Source: Acidimicrobiales bacterium
GTDB taxonomy: Bacteria; Actinomycetota; Acidimicrobiia; Acidimicrobiales; Poriferisodalaceae
Reading direction: 5' to 3'
NCBI GenBank assembly: GCA_030743005.1
Contig: JASLTG010000001.1
Coordinates: forward strand, 62,001 to 126,000
DNA: 64,000 bases
This document shows, piece by piece, positions 33,667 through 42,691 of this stretch (position 1 is its first letter; every line of letters begins with the position of its first letter). Below the pieces are notes generated by a model. That model saw only the letters and a list, made by a program, of their open reading frames with translations. It made no database searches and had not been told where the DNA came from. The translations under genes were made by a program, and so were the position numbers.

Positions 33667-36480
33667 TTGCCCAAGAATCCCCGGGTATATGAACTCGCAA
33701 GAGAGCTAGGTCTGACCAACGATGAGACCCTCGCGCTCTGCGACGCGCTCGGTATCGGTGTAAAAAGCCATTCCTCGAGTGTGCAAATTGCTCAAGCTGA
33801 CCGGGTTCGACGCAAAGCTGAGCGAGACGGACTAGTACGGGAAGAACAGCCGCCTGAGCCAGAAGAGGATGAGCAGGCGCCAGCGAAGAAGGCACCGGCG
33901 AAGAAGAAAGCGCCAGCGAAGAAGGCACCGGCGAAGAAGAAAGCGCCAGCGAAGAAGGCACCGGCGAAGAAGGCACCGGCGAAGAAGGCACCGGCGAAGA
34001 AGAAAGCGCCAGCGAAGAAGGCACCAGCCGCGCAAGCTCCCACCGAAGTAGAGGCTCCTTCACCCGAGGTGACTGACACCCAGAACACAGACACTGCTCC
34101 GACTGCGCCCACGTCACCACCGGCTCGCCCTTTGGTCACCTCCAGTGGTCAAGAACCTGCCCGTCGAACGGCGGAAGAACCCTCTGCTCGTTCAGCACCG
34201 AAAACTGAGGAAGCGCCTGTTGGTCGGACTGAACAAACCAATCGAGACATAGGATCTGCGCCAGCGGCACCACCACCCGCTATGCCAGCACCCCCACGTT
34301 CTGGAAGTGGAAAGCCCATTCCACCGCCTCCAGGAGCTCCGCCGAAATCGGGTTCTGGCAGAGCTATACCCCCACCACCAGGACCTCCACGAGCGCGCCG
34401 AGCGGACAACGTTGGTGCTCCTAGTAGCCCGCGGCCCGGGGGCCGTTCGACGGACAGCCCGCGCGGACCGGACCGTTCAAGCGGCTCGGGTGGCCCACGT
34501 CGCTCCAGTGGTCCGGGAGGTCCAGGAGGCCCACCGGTCGGTCCCGATGGTCCAGGAGGTCGTCCAGGAGGTCGTCCAGGGGGACCGAGAGGCGGACCTC
34601 AGCAGCAAAGACGCGGCCGCAAACAAAAGCGCCGTAGACGTCAGCAAGAAGAGCTGCAGCCACAAGAGTTGGCAACATATACGCCAGTCGACGCCCCAAT
34701 ACCTGAGGGTGAGATCGTTGTTGAGCGAGGTTCAACAGCGCAAGAAGTAGCTGGCAAATTAAACCGCTCAGCTGCGGACATTGTGAGATTCCTGCTGCAA
34801 CAGGGAGAAATGGTCACGGCAACTCAATCTCTCACCGACGACATGGTCGAGCTATTTGCCGCGGAATTAGGGGCAGAAATTCGGCTCGTTGACCCGGGCG
34901 CTGAACAGGAAGAAGAGATTCTTAAGGCTCTAGATATTGACCTTGACGCCCCAGGGACGGCTCCGCGTCCGCCAGTGGTTACCGTCATGGGCCACGTTGA
35001 CCACGGCAAGACCTTGTTGTTGGATCGTATTCGATCGTCAAATGTTGTTGACGGCGAAGCAGGGGGCATCACTCAACACATCGGCGCATACCAGGTCGAT
35101 AGGAACGGCCAAGCGCTCACCTTCATCGACACACCAGGCCACGCTGCCTTTACGAGTATGCGCGCTCGAGGAGCTCAAGCTACAGATATCGTAATTTTGG
35201 TTGTAGCGGCTGACGATGGAGTTATGCCGCAAACTTTGGAAGCTATGGACCATGCGCGAGCGGCTGAGGTCCCGATTGTCGTAGCTATCAACAAGATGGA
35301 CCGTGAAGGCGCTGACGCCAATCGGGTGTTGGCACAATTAGCGGAAAGAGATCTAATCCCAGAGTCATATGGAGGAGAGGTCATCACGGTCCCCGTGTCA
35401 GCGATGACGGAGGAAGGTATTGACGATCTCTTAGATCAGATTGTTCTAGTAGCCGAACTTGAAGAACTCCAAGCGACCCCAGACGGTAGGGCCATAGGGA
35501 CTGTTCTTGAAGCCAATCTAGATAAAGGAAGAGGACCAGTAGCTACTGTCCTTGTGCAACAAGGCACTCTTTCGGTCGGCGATCCCATGGTTGCTGGCGC
35601 GGCGTGGGGTCGAGTTCGAGCAATGGTGGACGATCAGGGTAATGCTGTAGCTGAAGCTGGTCCCTCGTCTCCGGTCGAGGTCTTAGGACTCTCGGAAGTT
35701 CCTAGGTCCGGGGACATGTTCACGGTTGCGCCCGACGAAAAGACCGCGAGTCGCGTTGCTGATACTCGTGAACATTGGCAGCGCCAAGCAAACATGGCTA
35801 CAGCATCATCTTCTGGAGGTGGAGGAGCCAAGCTTGAGGATATTTTCAAGCAAATCCAAGCTGGTGAAGCAACTACATTGAATTTGGTCTTGAAAGCGGA
35901 TGTTCACGGCTCCCTGGAAGCAGTCACAGAGAGCTTGCGTAAACTTGAGCGCGACGATGTCAAACTCGCATTTGTGAGTAGGGGCGTAGGTGGCGTCAAC
36001 GAAAATGACATCCAGTTAGCAGTTGCGTCTAATGCAACGATCTTGGGATTCAACGTTCGCCCCGACCGCAAAGCTAGAGAAGCCGCAGAGGCAGAAAATG
36101 TCGAAATTAGGCTTTACGAAATCATTTACCAGTTGCTCGAAGATATCGAGAACGCCATGTTGGGAATGCTCGAACCTGAATTTGAGGAGATTGTCACGGG
36201 CGAGGCTCAGGTCCGGCAGGTCTTCCGCATCTCAGGTGTCGGGCCAATAGCGGGCTGCTTCGTTGAAAATGGAACGATTAGCGATGGAGCCAAGGTCAGA
36301 TTCTTGCGAGAAGGGGTCATCATCTGGAAAGGTGAAGTCGCCTCCCTCCGTCACTTCCAAGATCCAGCGAAACAAGTGACAGCTGGGATGGAATGCGGAA
36401 TAGGGCTGTCAGACTTCACTGATCTCAAAGAAGGCGATGTCATCGAAACATACGATGAGCGGGAGATCCCGATCGCCTAG
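33667..36480 (+). CDS. infB: Translation initiation factor IF-2
   Basis: IF-2 recruits initiator tRNA and promotes subunit joining. The 937-residue protein starts with the IF2N helix (RVYELARELGLTNDETLALCDALG), then a ~270-residue low-complexity linker: first alanine/lysine/proline repeats, then proline/glycine/arginine-rich. Next come a second IF2N-like segment and the GTPase domain with GHVDHGKT (442-449), DTPGHAAF and NKMD, followed by domains II-IV. Start is TTG with TAAGGAA before it, giving the family-like MPKNPRVYE. Long low-complexity linkers are common in actinobacterial IF-2. Confidence 0.97.
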   Translation: MPKNPRVYELARELGLTNDETLALCDALGIGVKSHSSSVQIAQADRVRRKAERDGLVREEQPPEPEEDEQAPAKKAPAKKKAPAKKAPAKKKAPAKKAPAKKAPAKKAPAKKKAPAKKAPAAQAPTEVEAPSPEVTDTQNTDTAPTAPTSPPARPLVTSSGQEPARRTAEEPSARSAPKTEEAPVGRTEQTNRDIGSAPAAPPPAMPAPPRSGSGKPIPPPPGAPPKSGSGRAIPPPPGPPRARRADNVGAPSSPRPGGRSTDSPRGPDRSSGSGGPRRSSGPGGPGGPPVGPDGPGGRPGGRPGGPRGGPQQQRRGRKQKRRRRQQEELQPQELATYTPVDAPIPEGEIVVERGSTAQEVAGKLNRSAADIVRFLLQQGEMVTATQSLTDDMVELFAAELGAEIRLVDPGAEQEEEILKALDIDLDAPGTAPRPPVVTVMGHVDHGKTLLLDRIRSSNVVDGEAGGITQHIGAYQVDRNGQALTFIDTPGHAAFTSMRARGAQATDIVILVVAADDGVMPQTLEAMDHARAAEVPIVVAINKMDREGADANRVLAQLAERDLIPESYGGEVITVPVSAMTEEGIDDLLDQIVLVAELEELQATPDGRAIGTVLEANLDKGRGPVATVLVQQGTLSVGDPMVAGAAWGRVRAMVDDQGNAVAEAGPSSPVEVLGLSEVPRSGDMFTVAPDEKTASRVADTREHWQRQANMATASSSGGGGAKLEDIFKQIQAGEATTLNLVLKADVHGSLEAVTESLRKLERDDVKLAFVSRGVGGVNENDIQLAVASNATILGFNVRPDRKAREAAEAENVEIRLYEIIYQLLEDIENAMLGMLEPEFEEIVTGEAQVRQVFRISGVGPIAGCFVENGTISDGAKVRFLREGVIIWKGEVASLRHFQDPAKQVTAGMECGIGLSDFTDLKEGDVIETYDEREIPIA
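33877..34029 (+). repeat. APAKK-encoding tandem repeats inside infB
   Basis: A 33-base unit (GCGCCAGCGAAGAAGGCACC... ending AAA) is repeated from 33877, 33910 and, truncated, 33943. Then come 15-18-base units GCACCGGCGAAGAAG. All are multiples of three and encode APAKK(K) blocks. Near-identity at DNA level suggests expansion by slippage or unequal recombination, and copy number may vary between strains. Confidence 0.9.
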
Positions 36481-36515
36481 CCGACGGATAGTAGATCGAC
36501 TCGAGAGGCTCACCG

Positions 36516-36917
36516 ATGAGTAAAAAACGGGGTCGCCAGGGCAGAACCGGACAGAACTATGACCGAACTGATCGGGTTTCGGGACTAGTTCGAGAGATAG
36601 TAGCTAGTGAATTAGAGCGCATAGACGATGAGCGGCTCTTCTTACTGTCTGTAACTGGAGTCGACGTCGATCGTGAACTCGCGCACGCGACAGTTTGGTT
36701 CCATGTTTCTGAAGATGATGACCTCGAAGATGTAATCGAAGTACTTGAAACCCATAGACAAAGAATCCAACAAGCGTTAGCAAATCAATCCAGAATGCGT
36801 CGAACGCCCGCCATTCACTTTCAGCCAGATAGATCAATTCAAGAAGCTGGACGGATCGAATCTATTCTGGAGGAACTCCAAATAGATGCTTCAGATAGGC
36901 AAACTGAAACTGATTGA
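36516..36917 (+). CDS. rbfA: Ribosome-binding factor A
   Basis: RbfA is a KH-fold 30S assembly factor that acts around helix 1 of 16S rRNA and is important in cold. The 133-residue protein has a basic start (KKRGRQGRTGQN), the segment DRVSGLVREIVASELERIDDERL, the strand SVTGVDVDRELAHATVWF, and the ending RMRRTPAIHFQPDRSIQEAGRIESILEEL. ATG at 36516. The stop shares one base with the truB ATG. Confidence 0.95.
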   Translation: MSKKRGRQGRTGQNYDRTDRVSGLVREIVASELERIDDERLFLLSVTGVDVDRELAHATVWFHVSEDDDLEDVIEVLETHRQRIQQALANQSRMRRTPAIHFQPDRSIQEAGRIESILEELQIDASDRQTETD

Positions 36918-37780
36918 TGGGACGTAGACCGCCAACCGTTCATGGAATGGTCCTCATTGATAAGCCGGCTGGAATGACGTCCCACGACGTCGTCGCTCAG
37001 TTACGTAAGCGGTTTGGAGAACGACGCATTGGTCATGCAGGCACTTTGGACCCTGACGCCACCGGTCTACTCGTCGTTGGGGTAGGGAATGCGACCAGGT
37101 TGCTGCGCTTCGCAATGTCTTCGTTCAAGACGTATGAAGTTGAGATAGTTCTGGGGATCGAAACCGACACTCTTGACTCGTCAGGTCAAGTAGTAGCGGA
37201 ACATCAAATGTTGGTTGAGGCCACCCAAGTCACTGAAGCTGCGAGAGTGCTTACAGGAGAAATTGAACAAATCCCGCCGATGGTGTCAGCTCGCCGCGTT
37301 GGAGGTCGAAGGCTGCATGAGCTTGCTCGCGAAGGCAAGGAGGTAGAACGTGAAGCTCGCTCTGTGACCATACGAAAGTTTGACATCCAAGCTACGGCTG
37401 ATCCGCTGATCTGGAGGGCTGTCATCGACTGCTCTGCTGGCACATACATAAGAACCTTGGGTGCCGATCTTGGAACAGCACTTCAAGGTGGGGCTCACAT
37501 CCGTAACCTCCGCAGAATTCAAAGTGGGGTCTTCGGAATTCAAGAAAGCGATGCAATTCTTGAAGCGCCGTTGCAACCGGTTCTCGAGTTAGTTCGGGGT
37601 TTGGACCGGATGGTGCTGACCGACCAAGAGGTAGCGGTAGTGCAAAACGGTGGCAGATTACGTCAGGAACGAATGGCAGGTGCTGGTCCGTGGGCATTAA
37701 CTGACTCATCCGAAAATCTGATAGCGGTGCACGAGAAAATTGATGACCGAGTAGTCGTAGGCGTTGTTTTACCTAACTAA
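36917..37780 (+). CDS. truB: tRNA pseudouridine(55) synthase TruB
   Basis: TruB makes the pseudouridine at position 55 in the tRNA T loop. The 287-residue protein starts GMVLIDKPAGMTSHDVV and contains the catalytic aspartate D45 in GHAGTLDPDATGLL, the strand FKTYEVEIVLGIETDT, and VSARRVGGRRLHELAREGKEV. The ATG at 36917 overlaps the rbfA stop. An in-frame TTG one codon earlier is less likely. Order rbfA-truB-ribF-rpsO-pnp is conserved. Confidence 0.96.
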   Translation: MGRRPPTVHGMVLIDKPAGMTSHDVVAQLRKRFGERRIGHAGTLDPDATGLLVVGVGNATRLLRFAMSSFKTYEVEIVLGIETDTLDSSGQVVAEHQMLVEATQVTEAARVLTGEIEQIPPMVSARRVGGRRLHELAREGKEVEREARSVTIRKFDIQATADPLIWRAVIDCSAGTYIRTLGADLGTALQGGAHIRNLRRIQSGVFGIQESDAILEAPLQPVLELVRGLDRMVLTDQEVAVVQNGGRLRQERMAGAGPWALTDSSENLIAVHEKIDDRVVVGVVLPN

Positions 37781-37856
37781 GTGTGGGCCAATGCAGCCGA
37801 AGATCTATTGATGATTGTGGGTCGTACTAAGGCGAGCTTGCCGGTAACTTGACCTT

Positions 37857-38801
37857 GTGGAGATCATTCGCGACCTAGCTTGGTCACCGACTTTGGAGCA
37901 GGGCAGCGTAGTAACCGTCGGAGAATACGATGGTGTTCACCGAGGTCATCGAACCATCATTTCGGAAATGCATCGGCTAGCAGCAGAACGTGGATGTGCT
38001 ACAGCGGTAGTCACATTTGACCGACACCCGGCCACAGTCGTGCGGCCCGAATCAGCTCCGCTGCTCCTGTGCGACTTAGATCACAAGTTGGAACTTTTGG
38101 CAGAAACCGGAGTCGACTACACCCTCGTCGTTGAATTCACCCCCGAACAGGCTGAGGTTCCCGCTGAAATATTTGCTCGCCAAGTGCTTGTCGATTGTCT
38201 TCAGGCTCGAGCAGTTGTCGTTGGGGCGGACTTTCATTTTGGACAAGGGCGTCGGGGTAGTGTCCAAACTCTCGGCGCAGTCGGTGAAGAATTCGGCTAC
38301 CAAGTAATCGGACTTCCCCTGGTGAAACAACTGACTGGGGAAGGAGAAGTGATTTCTTCTACTTCGATACGAACAGCGCTGTCTGATGGGGACGTGGAGA
38401 AAGCCCACAGGCTTTTGGGACGACCGTTTGAAGTTAGGGGTGTTGTAACTCCCGGCGACAGAAGAGGACGCACCATTGGGTTCCCTACCGCGAACATACC
38501 GACAACCAGTGATTTGCAGGTTCCTTCCGATGGGGTATATGCAGCCTGGTACATCCGTGACGATGGCGCGCAATATCCAGCGGCAGTCAACATTGGGGCA
38601 AGGCCAACGTTTTACGAGGATGCAGACCGGTCGCTGATTGAAGCTCATTTAATTGGGTTTAGAGGCGACTTATACGGAGAGACGGCGAAGGTGCGGTTTG
38701 TTCGTCGATTACGGAGTGAAAGAAAATTTGATGGCATTGAGGCACTAAAAGAGCAACTCGTCAAAGATGTGGCAGATGCCGCTAAGTGCCTATCTGAGTG
38801 A
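37857..38801 (+). CDS. ribF: Bifunctional riboflavin kinase / FAD synthetase
   Basis: RibF phosphorylates riboflavin to FMN and adenylylates it to FAD. The 314-residue protein has an N-terminal FAD synthetase domain with the nucleotidyltransferase motif VGEYDGVHRGHR (residues 21-32) and SSTSIRTAL, then a C-terminal kinase domain with GDRRGRTIGFPTANI and the later EAHLIGFRGDLYGETAKVRFVRRLR. The family usually has GNFDGVHRGH; the FD to YD change is mild. Start is GTG. The stop lies before the rpsO leader region. Confidence 0.95.
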   Translation: MEIIRDLAWSPTLEQGSVVTVGEYDGVHRGHRTIISEMHRLAAERGCATAVVTFDRHPATVVRPESAPLLLCDLDHKLELLAETGVDYTLVVEFTPEQAEVPAEIFARQVLVDCLQARAVVVGADFHFGQGRRGSVQTLGAVGEEFGYQVIGLPLVKQLTGEGEVISSTSIRTALSDGDVEKAHRLLGRPFEVRGVVTPGDRRGRTIGFPTANIPTTSDLQVPSDGVYAAWYIRDDGAQYPAAVNIGARPTFYEDADRSLIEAHLIGFRGDLYGETAKVRFVRRLRSERKFDGIEALKEQLVKDVADAAKCLSE

Positions 38802-38846
38802 GCGGAACCCCCAACACGTCAGGCCTGTATGAAGTGAGAACTTGGC

Positions 38847-38855
38847 TGTTAGAAT
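38847..38855 (+). promoter_or_regulatory. Extended -10 promoter candidate for rpsO-pnp
   Basis: TG-T-TAGAAT at 38847-38855 matches an extended -10 element (TGnTAnnnT). It lies 85 bases before the S15 start and just ahead of the leader hairpin. No convincing -35 box is seen, as expected when an extended -10 is used. It could drive rpsO separately from ribF. Confidence 0.45.
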
Positions 38856-38862
38856 GCCAAAT

Positions 38863-38881
38863 GGCGCGTAACCTTCGCGCC
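38863..38881 (+). promoter_or_regulatory. Leader hairpin upstream of rpsO
   Basis: GGCGCG (38863-38868) and CGCGCC (38876-38881) form a perfect GC-only 6-bp stem with a 7-base loop, 58 bases before the S15 start. S15 is known to regulate its own messenger through structured leaders in several phyla. This is a candidate by position only. Confidence 0.4.
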
Positions 38882-38939
38882 GGCCAGCCGCCAGACTTAC
38901 CACGAAGCGGCCCGAAGTTGTACCCGAGGAAATAAACAT

Positions 38940-39197
38940 ATGGCCGAAAAATCCGACACCATGAAGGCGCATCAACAACACGACACCGACACGGGTTCGC
39001 CAGAAGTACAAGTAGCGCTTCTCACTGACCGGATAGACGATCTCACTGAACATTTGAAGAACCACCAAAAGGACCACCACAGCAGACGAGGACTACTGAA
39101 ACTTGTAGGACGCCGTCGCCGACTATTGAACTATCTCGACAACAATGACGTTGAGCGGTACCGAGAGCTAATTGCCAAACTCGGTTTACGTCGCTGA
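38940..39197 (+). CDS. rpsO: 30S ribosomal protein S15
   Basis: S15 is a primary 16S rRNA-binding protein of the 30S platform. The 85-residue product has the family sequence [38 protein letters not shown] and ends [13 protein letters not shown]. The ATG at 38940 has GAGGAAA upstream. The usual neighbour pnp follows after 174 bases that carry a hairpin but no gene. Confidence 0.97.
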   Translation: MAEKSDTMKAHQQHDTDTGSPEVQVALLTDRIDDLTEHLKNHQKDHHSRRGLLKLVGRRRRLLNYLDNNDVERYRELIAKLGLRR

Positions 39198-39335
39198 GTG
39201 ATAAAGCTGGCCTCCGGGCTACTGACGTCACTATCGATCGAAGCTCACAAATAATCCAATTCAGCAGCAATTGGTTGTCGTCGCTCCCTCACTTAAACCG
39301 GAGTGGCCGACGTCTACCAACTGAATGCAAATTAT

Positions 39336-39352
39336 GGCGAGAAGGTCTCGCC
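39336..39352 (+). promoter_or_regulatory. Hairpin directly upstream of the pnp ribosome site
   Basis: GGCGAGA (39336-39342) and TCTCGCC (39346-39352) make a perfect 7-bp stem with an AGG loop. The pnp ribosome site GGAG (39356-39359) lies 4 bases after it and the start 20 bases after it. The place recalls the leader stem by which PNPase and RNase III control pnp in E. coli; here the role is inferred. Confidence 0.5.
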
Positions 39353-39371
39353 GAAGGAGTAGAAGAAAACT

Positions 39372-41801
39372 ATGGCTGATGCCATTTCCGTATCGGGCCC
39401 GATTTCAGGTACCGACAAAACCCTTTCATTCGAAACCGGCAAATTAGCTGGGCTTTCGAATGGAGCTGTTACAGCAAGAATAGGTTCTACGCAGGTTTTA
39501 GTGACTGCGACAGCATCGAGTAAACCTCGTGATGGTGCCGACTTCTTTCCACTGACAGTAGATATTGAAGAACGAATGTATGCAGCGGGGCGAATTCCCG
39601 GCTCTTTCTTTCGTCGGGAGGGACGTGCTTCAGATGATGCAATTCTCGCCTGTCGACTGATCGACCGACCGTTACGTCCTAACTTTCCTGCTGAATACCG
39701 GCACGAGACACATGTCGTTGGAACCATTCTTGGTGTAGACGGCGAAAACCAATACGACGTAATTGCACTTAACGGTGCATCAGCGGCGCTTTGGGTAAGT
39801 GGAATACCGTTCGAGTGTCCTATAGCTGCTGTTCGTATCGCCTACAGCACCGAAGGTTCGTGGATCCCATTCCCGACATATCAAGAAGGCGAAGAGTCGA
39901 CGTTCGAAATGGTCGTCGCAGGCCGCCAACTTGAAAATGGCGATATCGCCATCATGATGGTCGAAGCTGGAGGAACTGAGCGAGCTTTCGAGTATTACGA
40001 CGATGGAGCTCCGAAAGTCACAGAGGAAGTCCTTGCTGAGGGTCTCGAAGCTTCAAAGCAGTGGATTGATGATGTCATCGAACTTCAAAAAGCATTACGA
40101 AATCAGGTTGGAGACATTGAAGAACTCCAATGGATTAAGAGTGTTGACTACAGCGATGAAATCATAGAGAGGGTTCGTTCTGTAGCGACTCCTCAACTGA
40201 CTGAAGCAATGGCAATTGGCGACAAAGCAGAACGCGAAGCTCGCCAGGGTGAAGTCACTGCTGAAATACGAACTCAACTTGAAGAAGAGTTCTCAGAAAC
40301 TGCTGATGCAGCAAAACAAATTGGTGCCGCAGTGCGGTCGGTTTCGAAAGAAATCGTACGTAGACGTATCGCAGAAGACGGCTTTCGTATTGATGGTCGA
40401 GCTACGAATGAGGTACGTCCGCTGTCAGCTGAGGTCGCTTATGTAGGCGAAACGGCACACGGGTCGGGTTTGTTCCAACGTGGTGAAACACAGGTATTAA
40501 ATGTCACAACGTTGGGTATGAGTCGAATGGAACAACTCATCGACACACTCAACCCGAATGACCGTAAGAGGTACATGCACCACTACAACTTCCCACCATT
40601 TTCGACTGGTGAAGCTGGATTTATGCGTGGCCCCAAGCGCAGAGAGATTGGGCACGGGGCACTAGCCGAAAGAGCCTTGTTGTCAGTGATTCCATCGAAG
40701 GACAAGTTTCCTTACACTCTGAGATTGGTCTCAGATGTCCTGTCATCAAATGGCTCGACCTCAATGGGTTCGGTCTGCGCATCCTCGCTTTCATTGATGG
40801 ATGCCGGAGTGCCGATCCGAAGCCACGTTTCTGGAATTGCCATGGGCTTGGTTTACGCCGAAGGTAAATATGTGACTCTCACTGACATCTTGGGAGCTGA
40901 AGATGCTTTTGGAGATATGGACTTCAAAATCGCTGGTACCGAAGATGCGATAACAGCTCTTCAACTCGATACCAAGATTGACGGCATTCCTGCAGAAGTA
41001 CTTGCTGAAGCCCTCTCGCAAGCGCGAGAAGCCCGGATGCAAATACTCGCGGTTATGAATGAAGCAATTTCAGAACCACGATCCGACGTCGGGGGTAATG
41101 CCCCGAAAATCGTCAGCTTCGACATACCAATCGACAAGATCGGTGAAGTTATCGGCCCTAGGGGAAAGGTCATCAACACCATCCAAGAAGAGACAGGTGC
41201 AGATATCTCTGTCGATGATGATGGAACTGTTGGTGTCGTAAGTATCGGTTCGCCTGATCGTGACAAGGTAGTGGAGGCTGAACGGCAAATTCGTTTGATC
41301 GTGAACCCACCAACCGCTGATGTTGGAGCGGAGTACGACGGCCGCGTTGTCAACATCACGAAATTTGGAGCCTTTGTCAATATCTTGCCAGGCACGGATG
41401 GTTTGCTTCATATCAGCAAGCTGGGCGGTGACCGAAGGCTCGATAAGGTCGAAGAAGTGTTAAACGTCGGAGACTCGGTAAAGGTGCTTGTCGATGACAT
41501 TGACCCGAACGGAAAACTTTCATTGTCGATGGTTGGAGAACCCGCTGCTCAGTCGGAGGAAGCTCCCTCAGAAACGACTAGCGAATCAGCCGATGATGCT
41601 GAGAGTAAACCGGAGTCATCAGCGACGGAAGAGACAACGGCAGAAACATCTTCGACTGATGAAAATGGTTCATCCAGTGCCCGGGAGTATGTCTCGTTTG
41701 AGGAACACTTCTCTGAGACAGCGAAAGATCTCTACGGAGATATGGGTCCCGAGCCCAAAGATGATGGCCGAGGTCGTCGACGTCGACGCAGCCGTCGATA
41801 A
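39372..41801 (+). CDS. pnp: Polynucleotide phosphorylase
   Basis: PNPase degrades RNA 3' to 5' with phosphate and can add tails in reverse. The 809-residue protein has two RNase PH domains (first with [28 protein letters not shown]-type sequence near residues 76-98; second with [20 protein letters not shown] and [12 protein letters not shown]), a KH domain with [16 protein letters not shown], and an S1 domain ([26 protein letters not shown]). A ~85-residue acidic and then basic tail ([12 protein letters not shown] end) is added beyond S1. ATG start. A strong terminator follows. Confidence 0.97.
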   Translation: [809 protein letters not shown]

Positions 41802-41850
41802 CTCATTTGATTGCCTGAAATACGGCATATTTCAAAATAGATAGTTCAAC

Positions 41851-41895
41851 TGTGAGCCCTGTCCTCCACAATGGAGGCAGGGCTCACACTGTTTT
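41851..41895 (+). terminator. Long hairpin terminator after pnp
   Basis: TGTGAGCCCTG (41851-41861) pairs with CAGGGCTCACA (41878-41888). Inside, CCTCCA (41863-41868) pairs with TGGAGG (41872-41877) around a 3-base loop, giving a near-continuous 17-bp stem. CTGTTTT follows. The T-run is short but the stem is very stable. It lies between pnp and dapB. Confidence 0.85.
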
Positions 41896-41920
41896 GGGTC
41901 CTTGAGAAGGGACCGTATCT

Positions 41921-42688
41921 ATGCGTGTAGCAGTTATAGGGTCAGCAGGCCGAATGGGATCGGCAGTTTGCGAAGCAGTCGTTGATGACCAAGAACTGGA
42001 TCTTGTTGCAGCGATCGACCCATCTTCTCCGGGGCAAAAGGACTCGACTGGTTCAACCACAGTGGTGGCTTCTCTAAATGATGTGAGTTCCTCAGATATA
42101 GACGTCTTAGTTGATTTCACTGTGGCGGACGCGGCGAGAGCCAATGTCGAGTGGTGCGCCGCAAATGGGGTGCATGCTGTAGTTGGAACCAGCGGTTTAG
42201 GAGAGGAAGATTTTTCTCATTTTCGGACCTTGTTCACTTCCAGTAACTGCCTTATTGCGCCGAATTTCGCTATTGGAGCTGTCCTGTTAATGAGGTTCGC
42301 AGAAATGGCTGCACCGTTTTTCCCTACTGCGGAAATTATTGAACTTCATCACGACAAGAAAATTGACGCCCCTTCAGGTACCGCAATGAGAACGCTGGAA
42401 CGTATGGCTGAAGCTTCGGGCGAGTGGGGACTTGATCCGACTGAACATGAAACCCTTCCAGGCTCAAGGGGGGGAGTCGGAGCGGGAGGAATATCTGTTC
42501 ATTCAGTTCGGTTACGTGGCCTGGTCGCTCACCAAGAGGTTCTGTTAGGCACAGATGGGGAAACTCTGACTCTGCGTCATGACAGTTTGGATCGGTCATC
42601 TTTCATGGGTGGCATAACGCTGGCCTGCAGAGTTATTGACGAACACCCAGGCGTTACCATCGGGCTCGATTCTTATTTAGGAATCTGA
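41921..42688 (+). CDS. dapB: 4-hydroxy-tetrahydrodipicolinate reductase
   Basis: DapB reduces the DapA product with NAD(P)H in lysine and diaminopimelate synthesis, needed for peptidoglycan. The 255-residue protein has a Rossmann start VIGSAGRMGSAV, the catalytic region ELHHDKKIDAPSGTA (141-155) with H143/H144 and K147, and the end CRVIDEHPGVTIGLDSYLGI. The ATG at 41921 follows the pnp terminator by 25 bases. The partner dapA is 6 kb downstream, on the far side of a block of accessory genes. Confidence 0.95.
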   Translation: MRVAVIGSAGRMGSAVCEAVVDDQELDLVAAIDPSSPGQKDSTGSTTVVASLNDVSSSDIDVLVDFTVADAARANVEWCAANGVHAVVGTSGLGEEDFSHFRTLFTSSNCLIAPNFAIGAVLLMRFAEMAAPFFPTAEIIELHHDKKIDAPSGTAMRTLERMAEASGEWGLDPTEHETLPGSRGGVGAGGISVHSVRLRGLVAHQEVLLGTDGETLTLRHDSLDRSSFMGGITLACRVIDEHPGVTIGLDSYLGI

Positions 42689-42691
42689 ACC

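Noticed and set aside
33792-34139. Minus-strand open frame rich in AGAFF repeats opposite infB
   Set aside because: It is the antisense reading of the APAKK repeat tract; the plus-strand reading is a clear IF-2.
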